From: an uncultured Erysipelotrichaceae bacterium | Lineage (GTDB): Bacteria; Bacillota_I; Bacilli_A; RF39; UBA660 | Assembly: GCA_902766875.1 (NCBI GenBank) | Contig: CACXFI010000006.1 | Span: 1 to 5,789, forward strand | DNA: 5,789 bases | Direction: 5' to 3' | Shown: in pieces, positions 1 through 5,789 of the stretch | Layout: each line of letters starts with the position of its first letter | Position numbering within the stretch: the first letter of the stretch is position 1 | Notes under the pieces: generated by a model | The model's input: the letters and a program-made list of their open reading frames with translations, nothing else | Told to the model about the DNA's origin: nothing | Database searches by the model: none | Made by a program: the position numbers and the translations under genes

Positions 1-2522
1 AATAATGGTACATTTAATTTATAAGTATTTTCCATGGTATTTTTAACTATTTTAGTTACTTTATCTTTTTCTTCTTGTATTAGGTTAAATATTAATTCGT
101 CATGTACTTGTAATAGCATGGTACTTTTAATATTGTTTTTAGTAAATTCTTTATCTATTTCGACCATAGCTTTCTTTAATAAATCGGCACTACTTCCTTG
201 AATTGGAGTATTTAGAGCCATTCTTTCACCTAGATTTCTTATGTTATGGTTAGTATCATTTAATTCATTTATTATTCTTTTTCTATTCATAATAGTTTTT
301 ACATAACCATCTTTATGAGCTTGTTCGATAGTTTTATTCATATATTCTTTAATACCTGGATATGTTTCAAAATATTTATCTATAAAATCTTTAGCTTCTT
401 TAGGAGTTATTCCTAAATCCTCTGATAAGCCATAACTAGATATACCATAGATTATACCGAAATTTACGGCTTTAGCATTTCTTCTCATATCTTTAGTTAC
501 TTTATCTATATCTATTTTAAAGATATCACTAGCTGTTTTGGTATGAATATCTAAATTATTATTAAATGCTTGTATTAGGTCTTGGTTATTAGATAAATGG
601 GCAAACATCCTAAGTTCTATTTGGGAATAATCTGATGACATTATAAGAGAATCTGGTTCTGGGATAAAGGCTTTTCTTATTAATCTTCCATATTCATTTC
701 TTACTGGTATGTTTTGGAGATTTGGTTCTATAGAAGATAATCTGCCTGTTCTAGTTAGGGTTTGAGTGTAAATAGTATGTATTTTGTTATCTGGTCCTAT
801 TGTATTTATAATACCTTCTATATAAGTACTATTTAATTTAGATAACATTCTATATTCTAATATTTTACTTACTATTGGATAATTAATTAATTTATTTAAA
901 ATGCTACTATCTGTTGAATAGCCGGTTTTATTTTTTTTGGCAAATGGTAATTTTAATTTGTCAAATAATATTTCTCCTAGTTGTTTAGGGGAAGATATAT
1001 TGAATTCTTCTCCTGCTAATTCATAAATATCTTTAGTTATTTCATTTAATCTTTTATTTATATCGGTACCCATATCTTTTAGTACTTGTTTATCTACTCT
1101 AATACCCTCATGTTCCATTTTAGCTAAGACTATAGCTAGGGGTAGTTCTATTTCTTTGTATAGATAAGTTAAATCTTCATCTTCTAGATCTTTATTTAAT
1201 TTATCTGTTATTTCATAAATGAATTTGGCTTTTTTAAGGCTACGAGTAGCTAGATCTTGTAGGGATAATTCTTCTTTTTTGTTATAGAATTCAATATTTA
1301 CGCCTAAATCATTAGCAAGATAGGCTATATCATCTTTTACATTATAATTTAATAAGTATGAAGATATCATTATGTCATCTTTAATGTTTGATAATTCTAT
1401 ACCTATTCTTTTTAATGATACATATAGTTTTTTAGAATCATAAGTAATTATGTCAATATTTTCTAATTGTTTTAGATTATTATTAATAATACTTGCTGGT
1501 ATATAGATATTAGTATTTTCATTATAGATACTTAAACCTAAGATATTGGCATAATGGTAATTTTCATTATCTAAATCTATATTTATAGATACTTTATCTT
1601 TTATGTTTAGATTATCTAAGTTATCTAGAATTGTTACTTCTACTTTGGATTCTGTTTTAGGAATTGTTATATTTCTTAGAAATGAATGAAATTCTAGATT
1701 TTTATAAATATTTATTAGTTTATTAGTATCTGGTTGTTGTAATTTTATATCTTCTAAGTCTGTATTTATTGGAGCATCTTTATAGATAGTAGCTATTTTT
1801 TTACTCATGTAGGCTGATTCTTTTCCAGCTTCTAATTTGGTTTTAGTAGCTCCTTTGATATTTTCTATATTTTTATAGACATTTTCTACGGTTTCATATT
1901 CTTGTAATAGTTTTAGGGCGGTTTTTTCCCCTATTCCTTTTACTCCTGGAATATTATCTGATGAGTCTCCCATTAAGCCTTTTAGATCTATCATTCTTTC
2001 TGGTTCTATACCATAAGTATCTATAAATGTTTGTTTATTCATTCTGATATAATCTTTAGATTTTAAGAGTTTTACTTCTACTTCATCACTTATTAGTTGT
2101 AATAAATCTTTATCACTACTTACTATTGTTGCTATAAAATCTTTATTGTTATCTACTTCTTTAGCTAGAGTACCTATTATATCATCTGCTTCGTAACCTG
2201 GACATTCTAGATATTTTATACCTAAGGCTGTTAATATTTCTTTAGCTACTGGGAATTGAGCTTTTAAATCATCTGGGGTTGCATTCCTTCCACCTTTATA
2301 ATCTTCATATTCATCATGTCTGAATGTTTTTCCTATATCAAAGGCTACAGCGATATATTCTGGTTTTTCTTCATTTATAATTTTATTTAACATATTTACA
2401 AATCCGAATAATCCGTTAGTAGGAAATCCTTCTTTATTTCTCATGATATTACCAGTATAGGCTGTTGCATAATAACTTCTAAACAATAAATTATTACCAT
2501 CTACTAATATTACTTTTTTCAT
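1..2522 (-). CDS. polA: DNA polymerase I, 3' end cut by window edge
   Basis: Family A DNA polymerase for Okazaki-fragment maturation and repair synthesis. I translated 840 codons by hand from the ATG at 2522-2520 to the window edge and found no in-frame stop; about 14 C-terminal residues are missing compared with the family. Residues 1 to about 290 are the 5' nuclease/flap domain: LVDGNN (D8), YEADD (D113, D114), GDSSDN (D186, D189), then the helix-hairpin-helix IPGVKGIGEKTA. Residues about 300-450 are the 3'-5' exonuclease fold, with catalytic positions eroded (N314 and D316 where E. coli has D355 and E357). The polymerase domain follows: DYSQIELR (D631), O-helix RRNAKAVNFGIIYG (R680, K684, F688, Y692) and VHDE (D808). 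These offsets match E. coli numbering (minus 74). The start is supported by GGTGAT at 2526-2531, three bases upstream. The gene lies 88 bp downstream of htrA, behind a hairpin. The family assignment is certain; loss of proofreading is inferred from the alignment. Confidence 0.98.
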   Translation of the reverse strand, partial: MKKVILVDGNNLLFRSYYATAYTGNIMRNKEGFPTNGLFGFVNMLNKIINEEKPEYIAVAFDIGKTFRHDEYEDYKGGRNATPDDLKAQFPVAKEILTALGIKYLECPGYEADDIIGTLAKEVDNNKDFIATIVSSDKDLLQLISDEVEVKLLKSKDYIRMNKQTFIDTYGIEPERMIDLKGLMGDSSDNIPGVKGIGEKTALKLLQEYETVENVYKNIENIKGATKTKLEAGKESAYMSKKIATIYKDAPINTDLEDIKLQQPDTNKLINIYKNLEFHSFLRNITIPKTESKVEVTILDNLDNLNIKDKVSINIDLDNENYHYANILGLSIYNENTNIYIPASIINNNLKQLENIDIITYDSKKLYVSLKRIGIELSNIKDDIMISSYLLNYNVKDDIAYLANDLGVNIEFYNKKEELSLQDLATRSLKKAKFIYEITDKLNKDLEDEDLTYLYKEIELPLAIVLAKMEHEGIRVDKQVLKDMGTDINKRLNEITKDIYELAGEEFNISSPKQLGEILFDKLKLPFAKKNKTGYSTDSSILNKLINYPIVSKILEYRMLSKLNSTYIEGIINTIGPDNKIHTIYTQTLTRTGRLSSIEPNLQNIPVRNEYGRLIRKAFIPEPDSLIMSSDYSQIELRMFAHLSNNQDLIQAFNNNLDIHTKTASDIFKIDIDKVTKDMRRNAKAVNFGIIYGISSYGLSEDLGITPKEAKDFIDKYFETYPGIKEYMNKTIEQAHKDGYVKTIMNRKRIINELNDTNHNIRNLGERMALNTPIQGSSADLLKKAMVEIDKEFTKNNIKSTMLLQVHDELIFNLIQEEKDKVTKIVKNTMENTYKLNVPL

Positions 2523-2536
2523 TATATCACCACTTT

Positions 2537-2560
2537 AATAATAACATATTTTTTATTATT
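2537..2560. repeat. AT-only inverted repeat in the polA leader
   Basis: A perfect 8-bp inverted repeat (AATAATAA at 2537-2544, TTATTATT at 2553-2560) has an 8-base spacer and sits just upstream of the polA ribosome binding site. It contains no G-C pair, so a hairpin here would be weak, and such repeats arise easily by chance at this base composition. No convincing -35/-10 pair for polA could be picked out of this A/T-only stretch. Confidence 0.3.
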
Positions 2561-2577
2561 GTTTTTAAATATACTCT

Positions 2578-2612
2578 AAAAGTTTACTATTTACAAAAAA
2601 AATAGTAAACTT
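2578..2612 (-). terminator. Hairpin at the htrA stop codon, likely weak terminator
   Basis: A perfect 13-bp inverted repeat has arms at 2580-2592 and 2600-2612 and a 7-base loop. Read on the minus strand, the first arm begins with the last two bases of the htrA TAA stop (2613-2611), and the second arm runs into TTTT (2578-2581). The stem contains only two G-C pairs and the T-run is short, so termination is probably partial and polA may receive read-through. On the plus strand there is no T-run and no gene, so it is not a bidirectional terminator. A role in mRNA 3'-end stability is an alternative. Confidence 0.55.
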
Positions 2613-3735
2613 AATTACTATTTTCTACTAAAGTTATTTTGGCAGTTGATTCTTTGCCATTTCTGATATATTTTACTTGTATTGTTTCTCCTACTGAATG
2701 TTTGTATAGTTCATATCTGAATTCGGCTAAAGAATCTATTTCTTCTTTTTCTAAATAAGTTATTATATCTCCTTTTTTAAGTCCGGCTTTTTCGGCTGGA
2801 GAATCTTTTTCTACTGCATATATTATTACGCCTTTAGTTACTCCTTCTGGTATAGTAATTCCACTTTGCCATAAGGTATAACTGTCACTTGTTACATCTA
2901 GCATTCCTATTCCTATATATGGTCTTGCTACTTTTCCTTCTGTTTCTAGGATAGCAGCATAGTATAGAGCATCTTCTATAGGAATAGCAAAGCCCATTCC
3001 TTCTACTGAACTATCTACTAATTTCATATTTGTAATACCTATTACTTCTCCGTTTATATTACAGATTGGACCACCACTATTTCCTGGATTAATAGCAGCA
3101 TCTGTTTGCAATACTTTCATATAATAATCATTAATTTGACTATTGTATGATACAGCTACTAATCTGTCTTTTCCACTTAATATTCCTTTAGTAACAGTAC
3201 CAGCATATTCTGCTCCTTCTGGAGAACCTACTGTAAATACTGAATCTCCTACTCTTAAATCTTCCGTTTTTCCTAAAACGGCTGTTTTAGCATTGGCTTT
3301 AGCAGGTACTGTTAATACTGCTATATCTGAATATGTTTCTCCACCTACTATTGTTGCATCTTCTTCTTTGCCATCTGTAAATAATATTTTTACAGTATTT
3401 CCACTTCCTATTACATGATTATTAGTCATGATATATGTTTTTTTATTTTCTATTTTGTATATGAATCCAGTACCTGTAGAAGATAATTTGTCGTTAGTAT
3501 ATGTTTTTACAACTACTACAGCATCATATACTTTTTCTACTGAATCAGCTATGCTATTTTCTGTTAGTGTACTTTCTGTTACATTTCTAATTATACTTTC
3601 TGTACCTTTAGATTTTGGCATATACTGAATTATAGCAAAAGCTCCTAGAGCACCACATATTAATGATATTAAAGTTGTTACTATTAATATAGCTCCAATA
3701 TTATTTTTAGTTTTTGTTTTTGTTTTTTCTTCCAT
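2611..3735 (-). CDS. htrA: HtrA/DegP-type membrane-anchored serine protease with PDZ domain
   Basis: Surface quality-control protease of the S1C family that degrades misfolded exported proteins; 374 aa from the chosen start. A short lysine/threonine-rich cytoplasmic head (residues 1-12) precedes one membrane helix (about 13-36), which by the positive-inside rule puts the rest outside the membrane. The trypsin-like domain has the full triad: H107 (TNNHVIG), D137 (YSDIAVL) and S220 (NPGNSGGPI). One PDZ domain fills about 272-370 (YIGIGM; DSPAEKAGLKKGDII). Length and architecture match Firmicute HtrA. The start is the ATG at 3735-3733, which has AGAAGG six bases upstream; an in-frame TTG eight codons earlier (3759) overlaps the preceding gene and has no ribosome site. 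Only 13 bases separate it from the upstream Abi_2 gene, so they are almost surely co-transcribed. An ACAAAA hexamer repeat encodes the KTKTKTK head. Confidence 0.96.
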   Translation of the reverse strand: MEEKTKTKTKNNIGAILIVTTLISLICGALGAFAIIQYMPKSKGTESIIRNVTESTLTENSIADSVEKVYDAVVVVKTYTNDKLSSTGTGFIYKIENKKTYIMTNNHVIGSGNTVKILFTDGKEEDATIVGGETYSDIAVLTVPAKANAKTAVLGKTEDLRVGDSVFTVGSPEGAEYAGTVTKGILSGKDRLVAVSYNSQINDYYMKVLQTDAAINPGNSGGPICNINGEVIGITNMKLVDSSVEGMGFAIPIEDALYYAAILETEGKVARPYIGIGMLDVTSDSYTLWQSGITIPEGVTKGVIIYAVEKDSPAEKAGLKKGDIITYLEKEEIDSLAEFRYELYKHSVGETIQVKYIRNGKESTAKITLVENSN

Positions 3736-3741
3736 TTTAAT

Positions 3742-3747
3742 CCTTCT
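3742..3747 (-). promoter_or_regulatory. Ribosome binding site that fixes the htrA start
   Basis: AGAAGG on the minus strand lies six bases before the ATG at 3735. It is inside the in-frame extension that would begin at the TTG at 3759, so it argues against that longer form and supports the 374-residue protein. It falls in the gap right after the TGA stop (3751-3749) of the Abi_2 gene. Confidence 0.8.
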
Positions 3748-3748
3748 T

Positions 3749-4681
3749 TCATAAATCAATGATATCTAAGTAGTTTTTAGGAAATCCCATCCTATCTAAT
3801 ATTTTTTCTATTGGGATAGAGTTTACTTTACCATCAAGTAATTCTATTTCATATTCTACTTCTTTCATCATTGTTCTAAATTCTTCTTCTCTTAATAAGT
3901 ATTTTAAAATAATTATTACTGAAAACATATCATTTTTACCATATATATATTCTGAATCCATTTTTAGAATACCCATTTTTTCATGATATTCTGTATCCAT
4001 TATTACTTTTTCTGTTCTGTGTTCATATAATATATCTTCATGAGCACATAGATTTCTATAATTAGATAAAATTGGTAAGAATATTTCTAGATAATTAGTT
4101 GGGGTTTTAAACATTGATGATACTTCTAATTTATCTTCATCTTTCAATATGGTATATAATTCACAAACAATACCAAATGATAAGACTTTTACTAATACCC
4201 ATAATGGTATATATCCATAATGTGACATATAATGCATAGTAGCTTCATGATGAGTACCATTTATTCTTATTTGTCTTTTCATTTTATCTATTATATCTTT
4301 AACTCTTCTAGTTTTAGTTTTATCAGTAGTAAAATTTCTTATATTTAAATAATCTTTTTCTTTATATCCATATTTCTTTGATAATTGATACGATATTATA
4401 GATTTTAATTGATTTTCTATTATTAATAAATTTTTAAATAAGATATTTCTAAAACATCTATCAAACGTAAATAAGGCATATAATTCTCTAAATGTAGTGC
4501 CTGTTATAAAACTTTTTTCGTGAGTGGAATTCATAAATAAATGACGATATCCACTTAAAAAGAAATAATTTTCACGTAATAATATTTCTTTGGCTTTACT
4601 TTCATCATCGATTATTAGATTTTTTTCTTTTAATATCTGTATTTGTTCTTCTAGTGTTTTAAATTTTTTGTCTCTAGCCAA
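3749..4681 (-). CDS. Abi_2 (AbiD/AbiF-like) HEPN-family protein, putative RNase
   Basis: Abi_2 proteins are HEPN-fold proteins first known from lactococcal abortive phage infection; several act as RNases or toxins. This one has 310 codons from the chosen start. Family hallmarks in order (this numbering): TLEEQIQILKEKNLII near the N-terminus; NYFFLSGYRHLF (about 38-49); FDRCFRNILF followed by IENQLKS (about 73-94); IPLWVLVKVLSFG (158-170); the HEPN catalytic motif R-N-L-C-A-H (R209, H214, codons 4057-4040); and the usual C-terminal MGFPKNYLDI. All are intact, so it looks functional. Translation probably starts at TTG (4681), four bases after a strong AGGTGAT site; the GTG at 4690 lies inside that site. 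It ends in TGA, with an in-frame TAA four codons further on. It lies between a small membrane protein and htrA in one apparent operon. RNase activity and phage defence are inferred from the family; no target or antitoxin can be named. Confidence 0.92.
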   Translation of the reverse strand: MARDKKFKTLEEQIQILKEKNLIIDDESKAKEILLRENYFFLSGYRHLFMNSTHEKSFITGTTFRELYALFTFDRCFRNILFKNLLIIENQLKSIISYQLSKKYGYKEKDYLNIRNFTTDKTKTRRVKDIIDKMKRQIRINGTHHEATMHYMSHYGYIPLWVLVKVLSFGIVCELYTILKDEDKLEVSSMFKTPTNYLEIFLPILSNYRNLCAHEDILYEHRTEKVIMDTEYHEKMGILKMDSEYIYGKNDMFSVIIILKYLLREEEFRTMMKEVEYEIELLDGKVNSIPIEKILDRMGFPKNYLDIIDL

Positions 4682-4685
4682 CTGT

Positions 4686-4692
4686 ATCACCT
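4686..4692 (-). promoter_or_regulatory. Strong ribosome binding site that sets a TTG start for the Abi_2 gene
   Basis: AGGTGAT on the minus strand is fully complementary to the usual 16S 3' tail (ATCACCT). The spacing to the TTG at 4681 is four bases, close to the three bases between GGTGAT and the ATG of polA in this window. The competing GTG (4690-4688) is part of the site itself and has no comparable site upstream. Confidence 0.65.
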
Positions 4693-4720
4693 TACTCTCA
4701 TATATTCTTTTTATATAAAA

Positions 4721-5086
4721 TTATTGTAATTTAAAATATATTCCTTTTTGAATTAGCTTTTCAGAGGAAATAGAATCCATAGGTAGATAGCCTGCTCTAA
4801 TAAAGCCTTCTATTACTATCATATTATAATTAAGAGCGAATAAGAAATTTATAAATAGGGCAAAAACAAGTCCTATCATTAATCCTATAGATAAAGGGGC
4901 AATAAGTAATGATAAAGTTATTACACACACATGTAATATTAGAATGATAAGAGCTCTATTGGGGTCATTTTTTTTGTACGCATAAAATCCACCTTGCCAT
5001 AAAATAGCCCAAGCTGGTCCAAAATCACATTGTACTGGATTTCTATATTCTTTATCATTGTAATATTTCAAGTATACTTTATCCAT
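4721..5086 (-). CDS. Small two-helix membrane protein, DUF2628-like
   Basis: A 121-residue protein of unknown function. A soluble N-terminal part (1-42) contains FGPAWAILWQGGFYAYKKN, an aromatic stretch ending in basic residues. A long hydrophobic region (about 45-93) probably forms two closely spaced membrane helices, followed by NYNMIVIEGFIRAGYLPMD and a short polar tail ending in GIYF. The pattern (aromatic F-x-P-A-W motif, basic residues before the helices, then an asparagine-tyrosine segment and a G-Y loop) recalls DUF2628 membrane proteins, but this is by eye only. The ATG at 5086 has AGGTGG (5091-5096) four bases upstream, so the start is firm. It is the first gene after a candidate promoter and is followed by 30-39 bases and then the Abi_2 gene, so the two are probably expressed together. 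A link between them is inferred from position only. Confidence 0.85.
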   Translation of the reverse strand: MDKVYLKYYNDKEYRNPVQCDFGPAWAILWQGGFYAYKKNDPNRALIILILHVCVITLSLLIAPLSIGLMIGLVFALFINFLFALNYNMIVIEGFIRAGYLPMDSISSEKLIQKGIYFKLQ

Positions 5087-5102
5087 ACTACCACCTATTA
5101 TA

Positions 5103-5130
5103 AGTATACTATATATTTATTTTTTTTCAA
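5103..5130 (-). promoter_or_regulatory. Candidate sigma-A promoter for the membrane protein-Abi_2-htrA unit
   Basis: Minus strand: TTGAAA (-35, 5125-5130), a 16-base A/T-rich spacer, then TATACT (-10, 5103-5108). The -35 box lies just after the TAA stop of the cwlD-like gene. A second perfect TATAAT follows directly but would put the RNA start almost on the ATG. Even with TATACT the leader would be only about 10 bases, starting near the AGGTGG site, so the call is tentative. In DNA this AT-rich, promoter-like hexamers are common by chance. Confidence 0.4.
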
Positions 5131-5132
5131 GT

Positions 5133-5789
5133 TTATTTTTCAAATTTACCGGTGAAATAATTAACTATTCCATCAGTAATTGATGATACTAATTTGTATT
5201 GATATTCTTCTTGCTTTAATAAATATTTATCATTGGGATTTGATAAAAAACCCACTTCTATTAAAATACCTGGTGTAGTTATATTTTTGTACATATAATA
5301 ATTATTACTTTTTTTTATTTCTCTTACATTTTTTATATCTTTTATTAGGCTATTATTTATAGTTTCCGCTAGAAATTTGTTATTTTCATTTATATTACTA
5401 TAAAATATTTGCAATCCTCTCCATTTAGTACTTGTGGTTGAATTTAGGTGAATAGATATATATAAATCGCAATTAGAATTATTTATTAATTTTACTCTAC
5501 TATATAAATCATCTTTTTTTCTGTTTATATTAGTTGTGGATAAATCATAGTCTCCATCTCTTGTTAATAAAACTATGGCTCCTCTTGATAATAATTCTGA
5601 TTCTAATTTATCTACTATTTCTAAATTTAAATTCTTTTCATAAATATTATTTGAAATTGCACCTGAATCAGCTCCACCATGTCCTGCATCTAGATATATA
5701 ATTTTTCCTAATAAGGAATAATCTTTAACAAAAGCTTCTACTTTATAAAAGGAAAATAAAATAATTAAAAAGATAAATAACACAATATT
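5133..5789 (-). CDS. cwlD: CwlD-type N-acetylmuramoyl-L-alanine amidase, 5' end probably cut
   Basis: Zinc amidase (Amidase_3 family) that removes the stem peptide from muramic acid in peptidoglycan. Counting from a GTG at 5783, the zinc ligands are H35 (DAGHGGADSG), E49 (YEKNLNL) and H112 (SIHLNS), and the catalytic glutamate is E176 (LIEVGFLSN). A hydrophobic N-terminal segment (LFIFLIILFSF) is a signal anchor, so the enzyme acts outside the membrane. From memory, segments such as GKIIYLD-GHGG, DLYISIHLN, KW-G-Q-FY and PG-LIEVGFLSNP match Bacillus subtilis CwlD (237 aa) very closely. CwlD works with PdaA to make muramic delta-lactam in spore cortex. The reading frame stays open to the window edge (AAT ATT before the GTG) and too few bases remain to show a ribosome site, so the true start may lie outside. 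A general cell-wall amidase remains the alternative. Confidence 0.94.
   Translation of the reverse strand, partial: NIVLFIFLIILFSFYKVEAFVKDYSLLGKIIYLDAGHGGADSGAISNNIYEKNLNLEIVDKLESELLSRGAIVLLTRDGDYDLSTTNINRKKDDLYSRVKLINNSNCDLYISIHLNSTTSTKWRGLQIFYSNINENNKFLAETINNSLIKDIKNVREIKKSNNYYMYKNITTPGILIEVGFLSNPNDKYLLKQEEYQYKLVSSITDGIVNYFTGKFEK

Noticed and set aside
1..2522. Possible frameshift or broken polA
   Set aside because: All codons from 2522 to 3 were read; the frame stays open and every expected motif is in order at the right spacing. It is cut only by the window edge.
2523..2577. Promoter for polA in the intergenic gap
   Set aside because: Several 4- or 5-of-6 matches to TATAAT exist, but none has a matching -35 at 16-18 bases, and A/T-only DNA gives such matches by chance.
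3143..3628. Two plus-strand open frames (3143-3418 and 3428-3628)
   Set aside because: Both lie antisense inside htrA. They are low-complexity Ser/Thr/Val/Pro-rich translations with no family resemblance, as expected for shadows of an AT-rich gene.
2611..4681. HtrA directly cutting and activating the HEPN protein
   Set aside because: HtrA has a lysine-rich N-terminus followed by one membrane helix, so its protease domain should be outside the cell membrane; the HEPN protein has no export signal.
4682..4720. Non-coding RNA or second promoter before the Abi_2 gene
   Set aside because: The gap is only about 39 bases, contains TATATAAA- and TATATGAG-like strings but no -35 partner, and no stem-loop.
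1..5789. CRISPR array, tRNA, rRNA, insertion sequence or attachment site
   Set aside because: No spaced direct repeats, no cloverleaf-like GC-richer islands, no transposase and no terminal inverted repeats were seen; nearly all bases are in the five genes.

Overview
The window is about 5.8 kb of very AT-rich DNA (GC in the high 20s percent, judged by eye) in which every gene lies on the minus strand. It suggests a low-GC Firmicute (Bacillota) or a relative near the Mycoplasmatota. Almost all arginines are AGA, leucine is mostly TTA, and the Shine-Dalgarno sites are GGTGAT or AGGTGG types. The genetic code looks standard: all five visible tryptophans are TGG and no gene contains an in-frame TGA. 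A peptidoglycan amidase and a surface HtrA protease show that the cell has a wall, so it is not a true mollicute.

Reading along the minus strand (right to left), the layout is as follows. (1) A CwlD-type N-acetylmuramoyl-L-alanine amidase runs off the right edge. (2) A candidate sigma-A promoter leads into a small two-helix membrane protein resembling DUF2628. (3) An Abi_2-family (AbiD/AbiF-like) HEPN protein carries the RNase motif R-N-L-C-A-H. (4) A membrane-anchored HtrA/DegP-type serine protease has an intact catalytic triad and one PDZ domain. (5) An AT-rich hairpin begins at the htrA stop codon. (6) DNA polymerase I (polA) is complete except for roughly its last 14 codons, which lie beyond position 1.

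Genes 2 to 4 are closely spaced (about 30-40 nt, then 13 nt). With the promoter in front and the hairpin behind, they look like one transcription unit. cwlD (upstream) and polA (downstream) are probably housekeeping or sporulation neighbours, though read-through either way is possible because the signals are weak.

Most of the window is ordinary. The point of real interest is the HEPN/Abi_2 gene sitting between a small membrane protein and HtrA, with no room beside it for the separate antitoxin RNA described for AbiF-type systems. No mobile element, CRISPR array, tRNA or rRNA was seen, and no stretch longer than 300 bases lacks a gene.
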